Counted from the first letter of the stretch, positions 1 through 9,923 are shown. The stretch is 64,000 nt of DNA from Flintibacter sp. KGMB00164 (GCF_008727735.1 NZ_CP044227.1:2830001-2894000), one strand, 5' to 3'. Made by a program: numbers and translations. The notes: generated from the letters alone by a model not told the origin.

Positions 1-934
<934 letters not shown>

Positions 935-1117
935 ATGGTATCTAAAGAGCTAAAGCTCTTCAAATCACTTTATTGAAGCTTAAAAACTAGCTTCAAAGAA
1001 ATTTAACGATTGTCCTTCAAGCTAAGCTTGTTTGAACAACCAAATCCAATTTGGTGCTTCGTGTTTGTCACGTTGTTTAATTTACAAGGTACACACCGCT
1101 TAGCAGCGGCAGGAGTT

Positions 1118-1146
1118 ATTTTACCACACCGTTTCGACCTTGTCAA
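1118..1146 (-). promoter_or_regulatory. rRNA promoter, proximal
   Basis: TTGACA (1141-1146) and TAAAAT (1118-1123) are separated by exactly 17 bp. Phased A-tracts, UP-element-like, lie just upstream (1147-1175). The start would give a leader of about 180 nt before 16S. Confidence 0.85.
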
Positions 1147-1240
1147 GAGCTTTTTTAAAGTTTTTTCAAACTTTTTTCAGCTCTTCAGGTCAGCCCGGCA
1201 GGCTTCTCCTTTTTTCGTCGCCCTCACAGGCGACTCGATT

Positions 1241-1269
1241 AGTTTACCATATCTCAGTTCGCTTGTCAA
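1241..1269 (-). promoter_or_regulatory. rRNA promoter, middle
   Basis: TTGACA (1264-1269) and TAAACT (1241-1246) with a 17-bp spacer, preceded by an A-tract. It is the second of three tandem promoters in front of the 16S gene. Confidence 0.8.
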
Positions 1270-1379
1270 GAACTTTTTTCGCGCCGTCAGGTGGTTTCTG
1301 TTCTCTCATTCAAGCTCGCTTTTGATTTGGAAAACCTCGCTCAGCTAAGGGATTTGTCCCCCGCGTCGAGCGCTTGCTT

Positions 1380-1408
1380 ATAATATCAGACTGACCCCGG
1401 ATTGTCAA
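1380..1408 (-). promoter_or_regulatory. rRNA promoter, distal
   Basis: TTGACA (1403-1408) and TATTAT (1380-1385) with a 17-bp spacer. Long A-tracts lie immediately upstream (1409-1440). It begins only about 75 bp past the gerAB stop, with no obvious terminator between them. Confidence 0.8.
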
Positions 1409-1482
1409 CTGTTTTTTTCAATTTTTTTCATCTTTTTTCCTGGATGAAAAATAGCAACAAGATGTTCCCTTTTTCCTGGTTT

Positions 1483-2586
1483 TCACCCACAAGATGTGCC
1501 TTTATTTCCACTTCTTTTTGACAATGCAGCTGCGCCTGCTCCAAACACAGGAAGGGCGGCACCTAAAATCAGGTTCCCTACCAATACAATACCCCGTCCG
1601 GCAGCCTCCGCTCCCACCCCATCGGGAAAGGCGGCCATACTAATAATTATCGCAGGGAGAACGGCGGCTGTTACCACCGTTTTCTGCTCCGCTTTCTTCC
1701 ATACCGTTCGGGCCATTTCCCAAAGGGCAAACAGGATCACTCCAAGCAGAGCCAGATCGCCAAAGATCCATAGCGCGGACACAATGCTCTCCACCCGCTG
1801 GAAGGCTCCCTCCACCCCCACGCTCTTGGCCAGGGCAAAGAAGGGGCTGTGGAGGCGCTGGGCCAGAGATTCGCCCAGATTGCCCACCACCACCAGCTGC
1901 TCCAGCGACAACAGCAGGCAGCCTACGCCGCTCCAAACGAGCCAGTCCCGCCTGGAATGTTTGGCGGGTTCTGTGTTTCCTAATAGGAAGGCAGCAAACA
2001 TGCCCCACCCTAACACGCCGCAGGCAGGCAAAACACCGCTGGCTACCGGCAGGGCGTCCTGCCACCACAGAGGGAGCAGATGCTCCGGCCGCACCTGAAA
2101 CAGCGCCAGGCCCAGCACCACGGCCGCAGCCGTCAGCACCACGGCCAGCAGCACCTGTCCAGCCCGGGCAAAGGCGGCCAGCTTTCCCCGGGCCATCCAC
2201 AGCGCCAGCAGGGCGGCCACTGGCAGGTAAAACCACAAAGAGCCGTCCCGCTCCCCCGAGGCCAGCAGACGCTGGGCACACAGCCGCAGGCGGAGGGCCA
2301 GGAGGAATTCCCCCCATACCATATATAAAAGTAAAATCCCCCGGCCAACGACAGGACCAAACCCGGCGCGGATGATCTGAGGCAGCCCATCCCGCCGCCA
2401 GGCCGCATGGGAGAGCACCCAGCCCACCGCCGCCAGCACTGGAAAGGCCAGCAGCGTGGTAAGCCAGGCTGCCTTGCCCGCCCAGGGCAGGGTGACGGCC
2501 GGGAGCAGCTCCGCCGCTGGAGCAAGCAGAGAGGCCCACAGCAGGGCGCACAGCTGGGTTTGGGAGATGGTTTGGCGGTGTTGCAT
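1483..2586 (-). CDS. gerAB: Spore germination permease-like protein, GerAB family
   Basis: B subunit of a GerA-type nutrient germinant receptor, an amino-acid-permease-like membrane protein of the spore inner membrane that is thought to bind the germinant. The 367-residue protein is almost entirely hydrophobic with about ten predicted membrane segments, the normal size and pattern for the family. I chose the start at 2586 because AAGGAG lies 7 nt upstream; an upstream in-frame start at 2607 lacks a ribosome site. It is the last gene of the set gerAA-gerAC-gerAB but is separated from gerAC by about 640 bp that holds a long palindromic repeat, so read-through may be reduced. The family call is firm; the germinant cannot be told. 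Confidence 0.88.
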   Translation of the reverse strand: MQHRQTISQTQLCALLWASLLAPAAELLPAVTLPWAGKAAWLTTLLAFPVLAAVGWVLSHAAWRRDGLPQIIRAGFGPVVGRGILLLYMVWGEFLLALRLRLCAQRLLASGERDGSLWFYLPVAALLALWMARGKLAAFARAGQVLLAVVLTAAAVVLGLALFQVRPEHLLPLWWQDALPVASGVLPACGVLGWGMFAAFLLGNTEPAKHSRRDWLVWSGVGCLLLSLEQLVVVGNLGESLAQRLHSPFFALAKSVGVEGAFQRVESIVSALWIFGDLALLGVILFALWEMARTVWKKAEQKTVVTAAVLPAIIISMAAFPDGVGAEAAGRGIVLVGNLILGAALPVFGAGAAALSKRSGNKGTSCG

Positions 2587-2624
2587 GGTGGTTCTCCTTA
2601 TATACAAGCTTCTTATTTTCAGAA

Positions 2625-3215
2625 AACGGGGGGGGCGTTACTTTCTGTACGGACAGAAAGTAACCAAAGAACCGCCGGGGCCGCCTTCGATGAGCGCCTT
2701 CGCGCAGCGGGCGCTCATAGGCGGCTTGCCCCGGACCCCCAGCTACGGGGGACGCCTGCCTGAGGGATTGATTATGGCATCCCGGCGGGCAAAGACAAGA
2801 TCTGTGATTCTTCTTGCCTCGGGGGCACTGGCCCCTACTGGGCGGAAATTTAAAAGTGTCTGCGCTGTACGGGCACCGCCTACTCCGGTATAACCGTGGC
2901 AGCTAGGCAATCGATGACGGCTGCACTAAACAGGTAGGGAAGCAGGAGGCGGTGTACGGATAGAACTACTTGCTCACAAAATTTCGATGGCAGGAAGGCC
3001 CTGTGGCCTGAGAATAGAAGGAAAACAGAACTTGATTTTGCCAGCCGGAAATTACGCACAAACCAAAGTGGCCCACTCTCGTAAATGGGGGACCGGGGGA
3101 AAGGTGACTATGAGCGCCCGCTGCGTGAAGGCGCTCATAGGAACCGTCCCCCGGCGATTCTTTCGTGCCTTTCTGATCGTTCAGAAAGGCACATCGTCTC
3201 CTCCACAGGGCGGCC
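2625..3215 (-). repeat. Composite palindromic repeat, copy A
   Basis: Full two-arm copy in reverse orientation relative to copies B, F and G. The ends are hairpins: TTACTTTCTG/CAGAAAGTAA near 2638-2664 and GTGCCTTTCTG/CAGAAAGGCAC near 3165-3192. Inner hallmarks are the TGAGCGCC/GGCGCTCA hairpins, the CACCGCCTACTC block and the AAACAGGTAGG...GGAGGCGGTGT block. It lies between gerAC and gerAB. Confidence 0.85.
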
Positions 3216-3222
3216 CCCTCTC

Positions 3223-4346
3223 TCACGACTCCTCCATAAATAACAATCTGGTAAGTGAAGTCTCCACCGACACCTGCACCGGCAGTGACGGAAACATCTC
3301 CGGCCACTGCTCCAACAGCTTTTCTCCTCGGGCAGGGTCAGCCATAGCCAGCCGCTGTCCCAGGCCTACACAGTCCGCGCCCCAGCTCTGGAGCCGCTCC
3401 AGGGCCTGGGTGAGGCGCCGCTGCTGACGGCTGTCCACCGCCTGCTTCACCTGCTCCAGATCCTCCTGGCTGAGTTCGCCCTCCACCTCGGCCACCTCGG
3501 CCGTTACCCGGCAGTTCAGGTCCACAGCGGTGAACTGCCCATTCTCCATCTTGGGCGTACACACCAGGGCGGAGCCGGTGACCCGCACTACCACCCGCCC
3601 CTGGGATAGGGGGACCTCCAGCACATCGGAGGGTGCCTGGTTGACCAGCAGCTCCAGCCCCTTGGCACTCTCCCCTCTAGATAGCCCACCAGCACCCCGC
3701 CCTTTAACACCGCATACCCGGCCTCCAGCAGGGCGGTCTGGCCCTCCTGGTCGGTCTCCTGGACGCGGAGGGCGGGCAGATAGGCGCTGCCCCGCTCCAG
3801 CAGGTCAGAGAACACCTCCCCCGCCGTGCGGCTGGCTCCTGCCGCGCCCATCTCGCTGTCCGTTTGAAGGGTGGACAGGCGGTTTTCTACGCCGCTCTCA
3901 CCTCCGGCCTGTACTGCCTGGGCGGCAGTTCCGCCCCGCACCACCCACAGCTGCACGCCCAGTCCCAGCTGGGCGTCCTGGGCAAAGTAGTCCAACACCG
4001 GCCACACGCTCCGCTTGATCAGCCCCTCCCCCAGCAGCAGCTGGTCCACATAGCCGTAAAACACATAGCTGTCGCTAAGGCCCTGCATAGCCAGGCAGGC
4101 GGCGCTGAGGGACTCCCGCTGGGCAGAGAGGACCAGAGAGGGCTGGCTCTCTCCCTGTAGACCATAGGCCCGCTTCCCGGTGGATACGGTGACCTCCACT
4201 TGGTAGTCCCCCTCCCCTGCGTCCACACCCATGGTACGCAGCAGGGCCATGTCCCCCATCTCCCGGGCGTAGGGCAGCAGGGTGGCGCTGCACCCACTGA
4301 GCAGCAGCATCCCGGCCAGAGCCAGGGCGGTCAACGTCACTCTCAC
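3223..4346 (-). CDS. gerAC: Spore germination lipoprotein, GerAC family (frameshifted)
   Basis: C subunit of the GerA-type germinant receptor, a lipoprotein on the outer face of the spore inner membrane. The GTG start at 4346 overlaps the gerAA stop (GTGA). The first residues form a lipoprotein signal with lipobox LSGC (Cys about residue 19). The N-terminal reading runs to about 3680 and then leaves frame; the expected sequence (ESAKGLELLVNQ and on to the stop at 3223) continues in the next frame. One extra G in the four-G run at 3672-3675 would restore a 375-residue protein, the usual length. It is either a pseudogene or a one-base sequence error at a homopolymer. Two separate genes are unlikely, because the joined halves make one normal GerAC. 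Confidence 0.85.
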
Positions 4347-5860
4347 CGCTGATTCCTCCGATTTTTGGTATTCTTGGCCCCATCCCGCCACTTCATCCGG
4401 GGCAGAGGCAGACGCAGCAGACTGGGATGGCCCCGGGGCTGTCCCGCTCCGTTGGTAAAGGGAGCCAGGTAGGGCACCCCAAAGGTCTCCAGCCCCGCCA
4501 GATGGTAAATGAGGGCGGCGCATCCCGCCGCCAGGCCAAACAGTCCGCCTATGCTGGCGGCGATGGCCAGCAGAAAGCGCCACAGCCGCAGCGCGGAAGC
4601 AAAGTCCTGGGATGGCATGGTGTACCCCGCCACTCCCGCAATGGCCACGGCGATGAGCACGGCCGGGGAAACGATATGGGCCTCCACTGCCGCGTTGCCC
4701 ACCACCAGTCCGCCCAGAATAGACACCGTGGCCCCGATGGGGCTGGGCAGGCGCAATCCCGCCTCCTGGAGGACCTCAAAGGCCAGCAGCATGATAAGCA
4801 CCTCAAAGACGGTGGAGAAGGGCACCTCCTGTTTGGCGGCGGCAATGGACAGAGCCAGCTTCACCGGGATGGCCTCCGGGTGAAAGGTGACCAGAGCGAT
4901 ATACAGCCCCGGCACCAGCACCGTAATGACGGCGCAGAACCACCGGATTAGGTTCAGGGCGGAGGCTGTCATCCAGTGAAATGCCCGGTCCTGGCCGGTT
5001 TTGAAGAACTGGTCGATGGTGCCCGGCAGCATCCAGGCAAAGGGCAGCCCGTCGGCCATCACCCCTACCCGCCCCTCCAGCAGTCCCTGGCAGAAGCGGT
5101 CGGGCCGCTGGGTGTAGGGCATCATGGGGAAGGGGGTGTTCAGGTGGTCGGTGAGGTACTCCTCAATGTTGCCCGCCGCCTCCACCCCGTCGATGTCGAT
5201 ATCCCGCAAGCGGCGCTTGACCTGGGCCACCGTGTCCGGGTCGGCGATGCCGTCCAGATAGAGGATATCCACCTGGGTGCGGGACTGCCGCCCCACGATC
5301 TCCTCCTCGATCTTCAGCTGGGTGGCCTTCATGTGGCGGCGGACCATGGAGGTGTTGGTGCGGATGGACTCCACAAAGGACTCCCGCACCCCCTTGAGGG
5401 CAGGCTCGTTGGAGGGCTCCCCCACTCCCCGCTTCTCCTCCGTGACCACCGGGAAGGTGAGGGCCTGTCTTTTCCCGGGAAAGAAAATCACACAGCTGCC
5501 CGCCACCAGGTCGTCGGCCACCTCATCCAGCGTCTCCCGCACCAGGGCGGCTAGGTTATAGAGAGCGCCGTAGCGCAGGCGCTTGAACACCTCGTCCATG
5601 GGTACCCGGCTCAGGGCCTCGTCCTGGGCCAGGGGGCGCAGGATATAGTCGCTCAGGCGCTCGTTGCGGGTCATACCCAGCAGGTAGCACACCGTCACTA
5701 CCCGCTCCCGGTCCCCGTGGAGGTAGATCTCCCGCTTCATAAAGTCGGCGCAGCCTTGAAACACCGCCTCCAAATTCTCCAGGGTGAGAGGGCGGTCGTA
5801 CCGGGGCTCCCGCCGCGGGTGGGGACCGGTGTCCGGGGCTTTGGGCTGAAACGTGGCCAT
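4343..5860 (-). CDS. gerAA: Spore germination protein, GerAA family
   Basis: A subunit of the germinant receptor. The 505-residue protein has the family layout: a soluble N-terminal domain to about residue 270, then several membrane segments around residues 290-480 containing the conserved stretches PSPIGATVSILGG and GNAAVEA. The start at 5860 has a strong ribosome site (AAAGGAGGGG, 4 nt before ATG); a longer reading frame to 5950 has none. It overlaps gerAC by 4 bp, so A and C are translationally coupled. The order A-C-B differs from the classical A-B-C order. Upstream lies a triple-hairpin element belonging to the ferredoxin gene. No clear sigma-G promoter could be assigned. Confidence 0.92.
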   Translation of the reverse strand: MATFQPKAPDTGPHPRREPRYDRPLTLENLEAVFQGCADFMKREIYLHGDRERVVTVCYLLGMTRNERLSDYILRPLAQDEALSRVPMDEVFKRLRYGALYNLAALVRETLDEVADDLVAGSCVIFFPGKRQALTFPVVTEEKRGVGEPSNEPALKGVRESFVESIRTNTSMVRRHMKATQLKIEEEIVGRQSRTQVDILYLDGIADPDTVAQVKRRLRDIDIDGVEAAGNIEEYLTDHLNTPFPMMPYTQRPDRFCQGLLEGRVGVMADGLPFAWMLPGTIDQFFKTGQDRAFHWMTASALNLIRWFCAVITVLVPGLYIALVTFHPEAIPVKLALSIAAAKQEVPFSTVFEVLIMLLAFEVLQEAGLRLPSPIGATVSILGGLVVGNAAVEAHIVSPAVLIAVAIAGVAGYTMPSQDFASALRLWRFLLAIAASIGGLFGLAAGCAALIYHLAGLETFGVPYLAPFTNGAGQPRGHPSLLRLPLPRMKWRDGAKNTKNRRNQR

Positions 5861-5910
5861 GGAACCCCTCCTTTCCCGGCTAGTGTTTGCCTGAAGGGGA
5901 ATAATTATAC

Positions 5911-6028
5911 AAAAAAGGTGGGAGCGACCGGATTGGTCACTCCCACGCATCTTTTTCTTACGGGCGCAGAGGCGAAACGAAGTTTCGCAGAAAGCTTTTT
6001 TGCCTACTTTTTTCTCGAAAAAAGTAGG
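5911..6028 (-). repeat. 3'-end triple-hairpin element T1
   Basis: It starts directly at the ferredoxin stop codon and runs in the same direction. Hairpin 1 (CCTACTTTTTT/AAAAAAGTAGG) is followed by a GCGAAACTTCGTTTCGC hairpin and CTCTGCGCCCG. Hairpin 3 (GTGGGAGTGAC/GTCGCTCCCAC) ends in a U run, so the element should also terminate transcription. Confidence 0.85.
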
Positions 6029-6742
6029 TTAGGTCTCGTCCAAAATCGTTCCGTTGGTGCCGATGGTCACTACCTGCCAGGGGATCATCTTGCCGCTGGC
6101 CTGGAGTGCCTTCTTCACCGCCAGCTCGATGCCGCCGCAGCAGGGCACCTCCATGCGCACCACGGTGACGCTCTTCACCTCGTTGCGCATTAGGATCTCG
6201 GTGAGCTTCTCGCTGTAATCCACGCTGTCCAGCTTGGGGCAGCCCACCAGGGTCACATGGCCCCGGATAAAGCGCTGGTGAAAGTTGGCGTAGGCGTAGG
6301 CGGTACAGTCGGCGGCCACCAGCAGGCGGCAGCCCTGGAAGTAGGGTGCCATGGGGTTGACCAGCTTGATCTGCACCGGCCACTGACTGAGCTGGCTCAC
6401 CGGCTCTCCCTGGGCCACTGGAGCCGCAGCAGGAGCGGCGGCGGGGTGCAGGGTCTTGGCCATCTCCCCGGGGCAGCCGCAGGCCAGAGGCTCCTGGGCC
6501 TTTTTCGCCGCCTGAGCGGCCTTCACCGCCGCCTCGTCGTAGGCGGGAGCCTCCCGCATCTCAAAGGTGATGGCTCCGGTGGGGCAGGCGGGCAGACAGT
6601 CGCCCAGGCCGTCGCAGTAGTCCTCCCGGGTCAGCTTGGCCACCCCGTCCACCATCTGGATGGCACCCTCGTGGCAGGCGGCGGCACAGGCCCCGCAGCC
6701 GTTACATTTACTCTCGTCAATGTGAATGATCTTACGGATCAT
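6029..6742 (-). CDS. Ferredoxin-like 4Fe-4S protein with C-terminal Cys-rich domain
   Basis: Probable cytoplasmic electron carrier or redox sensor; the exact role is unknown. The N-terminal 60 residues are a double ferredoxin fold. The first cluster is complete (Cys13, 16, 19, 23). The second has Cys43, 49 and 53 but Leu where the second ligand should be, so it may hold a 3Fe cluster or use another ligand. A linker rich in Ala and Pro (residues 90-110) follows, then a domain with CGCPG, DCTAY, GCPKLD and VPCCGG, which suggests further metal or thiol chemistry. The product is 237 residues. The start at 6742 follows a GAGGAGGAAG ribosome site. It is transcribed alone and ends in element T1. Confidence 0.85.
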   Translation of the reverse strand: MIRKIIHIDESKCNGCGACAAACHEGAIQMVDGVAKLTREDYCDGLGDCLPACPTGAITFEMREAPAYDEAAVKAAQAAKKAQEPLACGCPGEMAKTLHPAAAPAAAPVAQGEPVSQLSQWPVQIKLVNPMAPYFQGCRLLVAADCTAYAYANFHQRFIRGHVTLVGCPKLDSVDYSEKLTEILMRNEVKSVTVVRMEVPCCGGIELAVKKALQASGKMIPWQVVTIGTNGTILDET

Positions 6743-6783
6743 AAAACTTCCTCCTCAACGTTTGCTTTTCTCAGGATGACCCT

Positions 6784-6826
6784 ATTCTACTCCCCCGCAG
6801 GGCAAAAGTCTGTTGTAGCTACAACA
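6784..6826 (-). promoter_or_regulatory. Ferredoxin promoter region with perfect palindrome
   Basis: TAGAAT (-10 candidate) lies at 6784-6789. No good -35 box is present; instead a perfect 16-bp palindrome, TGTTGTAGCTACAACA, occupies 6811-6826, the position expected for an activator or redox regulator site. The regulator is unknown. Confidence 0.4.
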
Positions 6827-6852
6827 AACCGAAAAATTTCTCTGGGCATAGC

Positions 6853-7005
6853 AAAACCCGGACGCCGCTCCAAAGCGTCCGGGTCTTACCATTGAAAAAG
6901 AGGATTAAAATGAAACGAACTGTCTCTTGCAAGTGTTATCCTAGCAAAGAGTTGTTACAAAAACAGCCCCAAAGTATTACATAAGTTTTAAATCTCCATG
7001 GACAA
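6853..7005 (-). ncRNA. Candidate small RNA, unit 1 of a tandem pair
   Basis: A short transcription unit is suggested by an intrinsic terminator at its end: stem 6856-6865 with 6875-6884, then a U run. Its body shares with unit 2, in order, the motifs GATTTAAA, TTGTAACAACT, GCTAG, CGCAAG or TTGCAAG, and ATCCTC before the terminator. A weak TTGTCC box lies near 7000. No protein of more than about 20 codons fits. The function is unknown. Confidence 0.4.
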
Positions 7006-7029
7006 TTTGTGACTTTTCCAAACAAGCTG

Positions 7030-7200
7030 AAAAAGCACCGAACAGCCGGCGCATCCACGCCGGCTGTTCGGTTGAATTGGAGGATAGAATGAAAAGAAAA
7101 TGCTCTTGCCTTGCGAGTATCATTCTATCTGCTTATTGTGAACAAAGCTAGCTAAAGTTGTTACAAAAGCTTTAAATCCGCGGGCAAAACCCGGTTTTTC
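7030..7200 (-). ncRNA. Candidate small RNA, unit 2 of a tandem pair
   Basis: Paralogue of the unit just downstream, with the same order of short motifs. It ends in a very strong intrinsic terminator: a perfect 15-bp stem (7037-7051 with 7058-7072) followed by GCTTTTT. A 10-bp inverted repeat, GATAGAATGA/TCATTCTATC, lies inside it. It starts directly behind tadA, so it could also be the tadA 3' untranslated region. Confidence 0.4.
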
Positions 7201-7206
7201 CTCCAC

Positions 7207-7665
7207 TCAGTTTTCCTCGTTCTCCCGCAGGTCCAGGAAAAAGTCCTGGAGAATCTTCTGGCACTGGGGCTCCAGAGGTCCCCGATAAATCCGGGGATGG
7301 TGGTTAAAGCGCTCCTCAAACAGGTTGAGCACCGACGAGCAGCACCCCGCCTTTTCATCCCGGGCGCCGTAGCGCACTGTCTCAATGCGGGAGTTGATGA
7401 TGCCTCCGGCGCACATGGGGCAGGGCTCCAGGGTGACGTACAGGGTGCACCCGTGCAGCCGCCAGCTGCCCAGACGGGCGCAGGCATCCCGGATGGCCTC
7501 CAGCTCGGCGTGGGCGGTGGCATCGCCGTGTTCCTCCCGGCGGTTGCGCCCCTCTCCCACGATTTTTCCGTCCTTAACGATGACGCATCCCACTGGCACG
7601 TCTCCGTGCTCGGCTGCCTGAGCGGCCAGCTCCAGGGCGCGGGCCATATAGTCCTTGTGGTCCAT
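7207..7665 (-). CDS. tadA: tRNA-specific adenosine deaminase
   Basis: Converts adenosine 34 of tRNA-Arg(ACG) to inosine, allowing one tRNA to read three codons. The 152-residue protein has the cytidine/deoxycytidylate deaminase zinc site: HAE (His52, Glu54) and PCPMC (Cys82, Cys85). Length and motifs are normal for TadA. It lies 5 bp behind the XRE regulator gene and is probably cotranscribed with it from the promoter near 8129-8157. The region after its stop holds the small-RNA candidates. Confidence 0.95.
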   Translation of the reverse strand: MDHKDYMARALELAAQAAEHGDVPVGCVIVKDGKIVGEGRNRREEHGDATAHAELEAIRDACARLGSWRLHGCTLYVTLEPCPMCAGGIINSRIETVRYGARDEKAGCCSSVLNLFEERFNHHPRIYRGPLEPQCQKILQDFFLDLRENEEN

Positions 7666-7670
7666 GGTAT

Positions 7671-8009
7671 TTAGCCCTCCCGGCGGTTATTTTGCTCCCC
7701 CATCAGGCGGATGGTCTGGGAAATGAGTTCCCGCTGCTCCCGGGAGAGGGAGCGGTAGGTCTCAATCAGGCCTCGCTCCGTCCGGCTCAGGGCAATGGGC
7801 GGCTTGGGATCTTCCGTCAGTCCATAGAGATAGTCCGTGGTGATCTCCAGTTCTTTTGCAATTTTCTTCACCATTTCGTGAGGAAATTGCCGTTTTCCTG
7901 TCATATAACCGCTCAATGTAGTCTTTGGGATTTGAAGTGCCGCGGCCAGTTCCTTTTGGTGGATATCCCGGTCCCCCAAATATTCCCGCAGGCGCTCATG
8001 GATACTCAT
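7671..8009 (-). CDS. XRE-family transcriptional regulator
   Basis: Small DNA-binding protein of 112 residues. Residues 1-65 form a Cro/CI-type helix-turn-helix (IHQKELAAALQIPKTTLSGY), followed by the typical ITTDYLYGLT stretch and a short helical tail probably used for dimerisation. The start at 8009 is chosen because TGAGG lies 8 nt upstream; upstream ATG and GTG codons (8015, 8018) overlap that site. It heads an operon with tadA. Two inverted half-sites in its leader (CTCAAATTGAA at 8065-8075, TTCAATATGAG at 8115-8125) suggest autoregulation. The target genes are unknown. Confidence 0.85.
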   Translation of the reverse strand: MSIHERLREYLGDRDIHQKELAAALQIPKTTLSGYMTGKRQFPHEMVKKIAKELEITTDYLYGLTEDPKPPIALSRTERGLIETYRSLSREQRELISQTIRLMGEQNNRREG

Positions 8010-8128
8010 ATCCATCACCTCAGAACTATTTTCTTCATTCTGAGGATTTTTGTTTGAAATATGCTCAAATTGAAATTTTATTTTTAGTTTTCGACCGCTT
8101 TTGACAAAATAATCTTCAATATGAGTAT

Positions 8129-8157
8129 ATTATAGCGCCATACTTCCTTTTTCGCAA
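8129..8157 (-). promoter_or_regulatory. Promoter of the XRE-tadA operon
   Basis: TTGCGA (8152-8157) and TATAAT (8129-8134) with a 17-bp spacer, about 120 bp before the start codon. The long leader contains the inverted half-sites described with the regulator gene. Confidence 0.65.
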
Positions 8158-8180
8158 GCGAAGGTACTCAAATAGAGCTT

Positions 8181-8846
8181 GTGCCTTTCTGAACGATCAG
8201 AAAGGCACGAAAGAATCGCCGGGGGACGGCTCCGATGAGCGCCTTCGCGCAGCGGGCGCTCATAGTCGCCTCTCCCCGGACCCCAATTTACGGGAGCGTG
8301 TCCCTTTGGTTGCTTCGGAAGTTCCGGCGGCCTAAATTTTGACCGTGCATTCCTCTTTACTCGGCCCACGGGGGCCTGCTGCCATCAAAATTTGTAGGTG
8401 CTTGTATTCTACCGTACACCGCCTCCTGCTTCCCTACCTGTTGGGTGCGGCGGTGGTCGGGAGGACCATAGGCTCTCACTTTGCAGCGAGGGCAGCTGTA
8501 CCTTGACAAGGGAATAGGGAATTTAGCGCAAAGCACTGACGCCCCCATCCATTGCCCAGCTGCCACGGCTATGCCAGAGTAGGCGGTGTCATTTCAACCG
8601 CACATCTTCTAAATTTCCACTTTGCAGGCCCCAGTGGGCCGAGGCAAGAAGAACGCAAGGTCTTGTGTTCGGAGCCGCAGGACGCAAGTGCCTATCTTCC
8701 AGGAGGGTGTCCCTCGTAATGGGGGTCTGGGGGGCAGATGACTGTGAGCGCCCGCTCCGCGTAGGCGCTCACCGGAATCAACCCCCAGCGCATTTTTGGT
8801 TCCTTTTTGGGCAAACAAAAAGGAACCCGCCCCGCAGGGCGGAACC
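8181..8846 (+). repeat. Composite palindromic repeat, copy B
   Basis: Full copy in forward orientation. The left end hairpin is GTGCCTTTCTG/CAGAAAGGCAC and the right end is GGTTCCTTTTTG/CAAAAAGGAACC plus a CGCCCCGCAGGGCGG hairpin. The middle holds CTACCTGTTGGGTGCGGCGG and, after extra sequence, AGCTGCCACGGCTATGCCAG. It is about 70 bp longer than other copies because of an insertion around 8465-8560. Confidence 0.85.
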
Positions 8847-8862
8847 GTCCAAAACAAAAAAT

Positions 8863-8888
8863 AAGCGCCGTCCAAATGGACGGCGCTT
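8863..8888 (-). terminator. Terminator of gapA
   Basis: An 11-bp stem (AAGCGCCGTCC with GGACGGCGCTT) and a U run on the minus strand, 26 bp behind the gapA stop. Confidence 0.9.
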
Positions 8889-8913
8889 ATAATGCAGTTT
8901 GTTAGATCACAAA

Positions 8914-9923
<1,010 letters not shown>

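Noticed and set aside
2407-3427. Short open frames in the repeats, several with the same MSAFAQRALIGG-type peptide.
   Set aside because: The shared peptide comes from the TGAGCGCC/GGCGCTCA hairpin read in one frame. Frames are not conserved through the copies and lack ribosome sites.
3223-4346. Two separate genes in the gerAC region.
   Set aside because: The first frame ends in unrelated residues, the second begins in the middle of the GerAC domain without a ribosome site, and one added base joins them perfectly.
6910-7151. Two tiny plus-strand reading frames (6910-6984, 7089-7151), both starting with MKR and with good ribosome-site-like sequences.
   Set aside because: The hairpins before them act as terminators on the minus strand (U runs on that strand), the two peptides diverge after a few residues, and no plus-strand promoter was found. 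The minus-strand RNA reading explains the shared motifs better.
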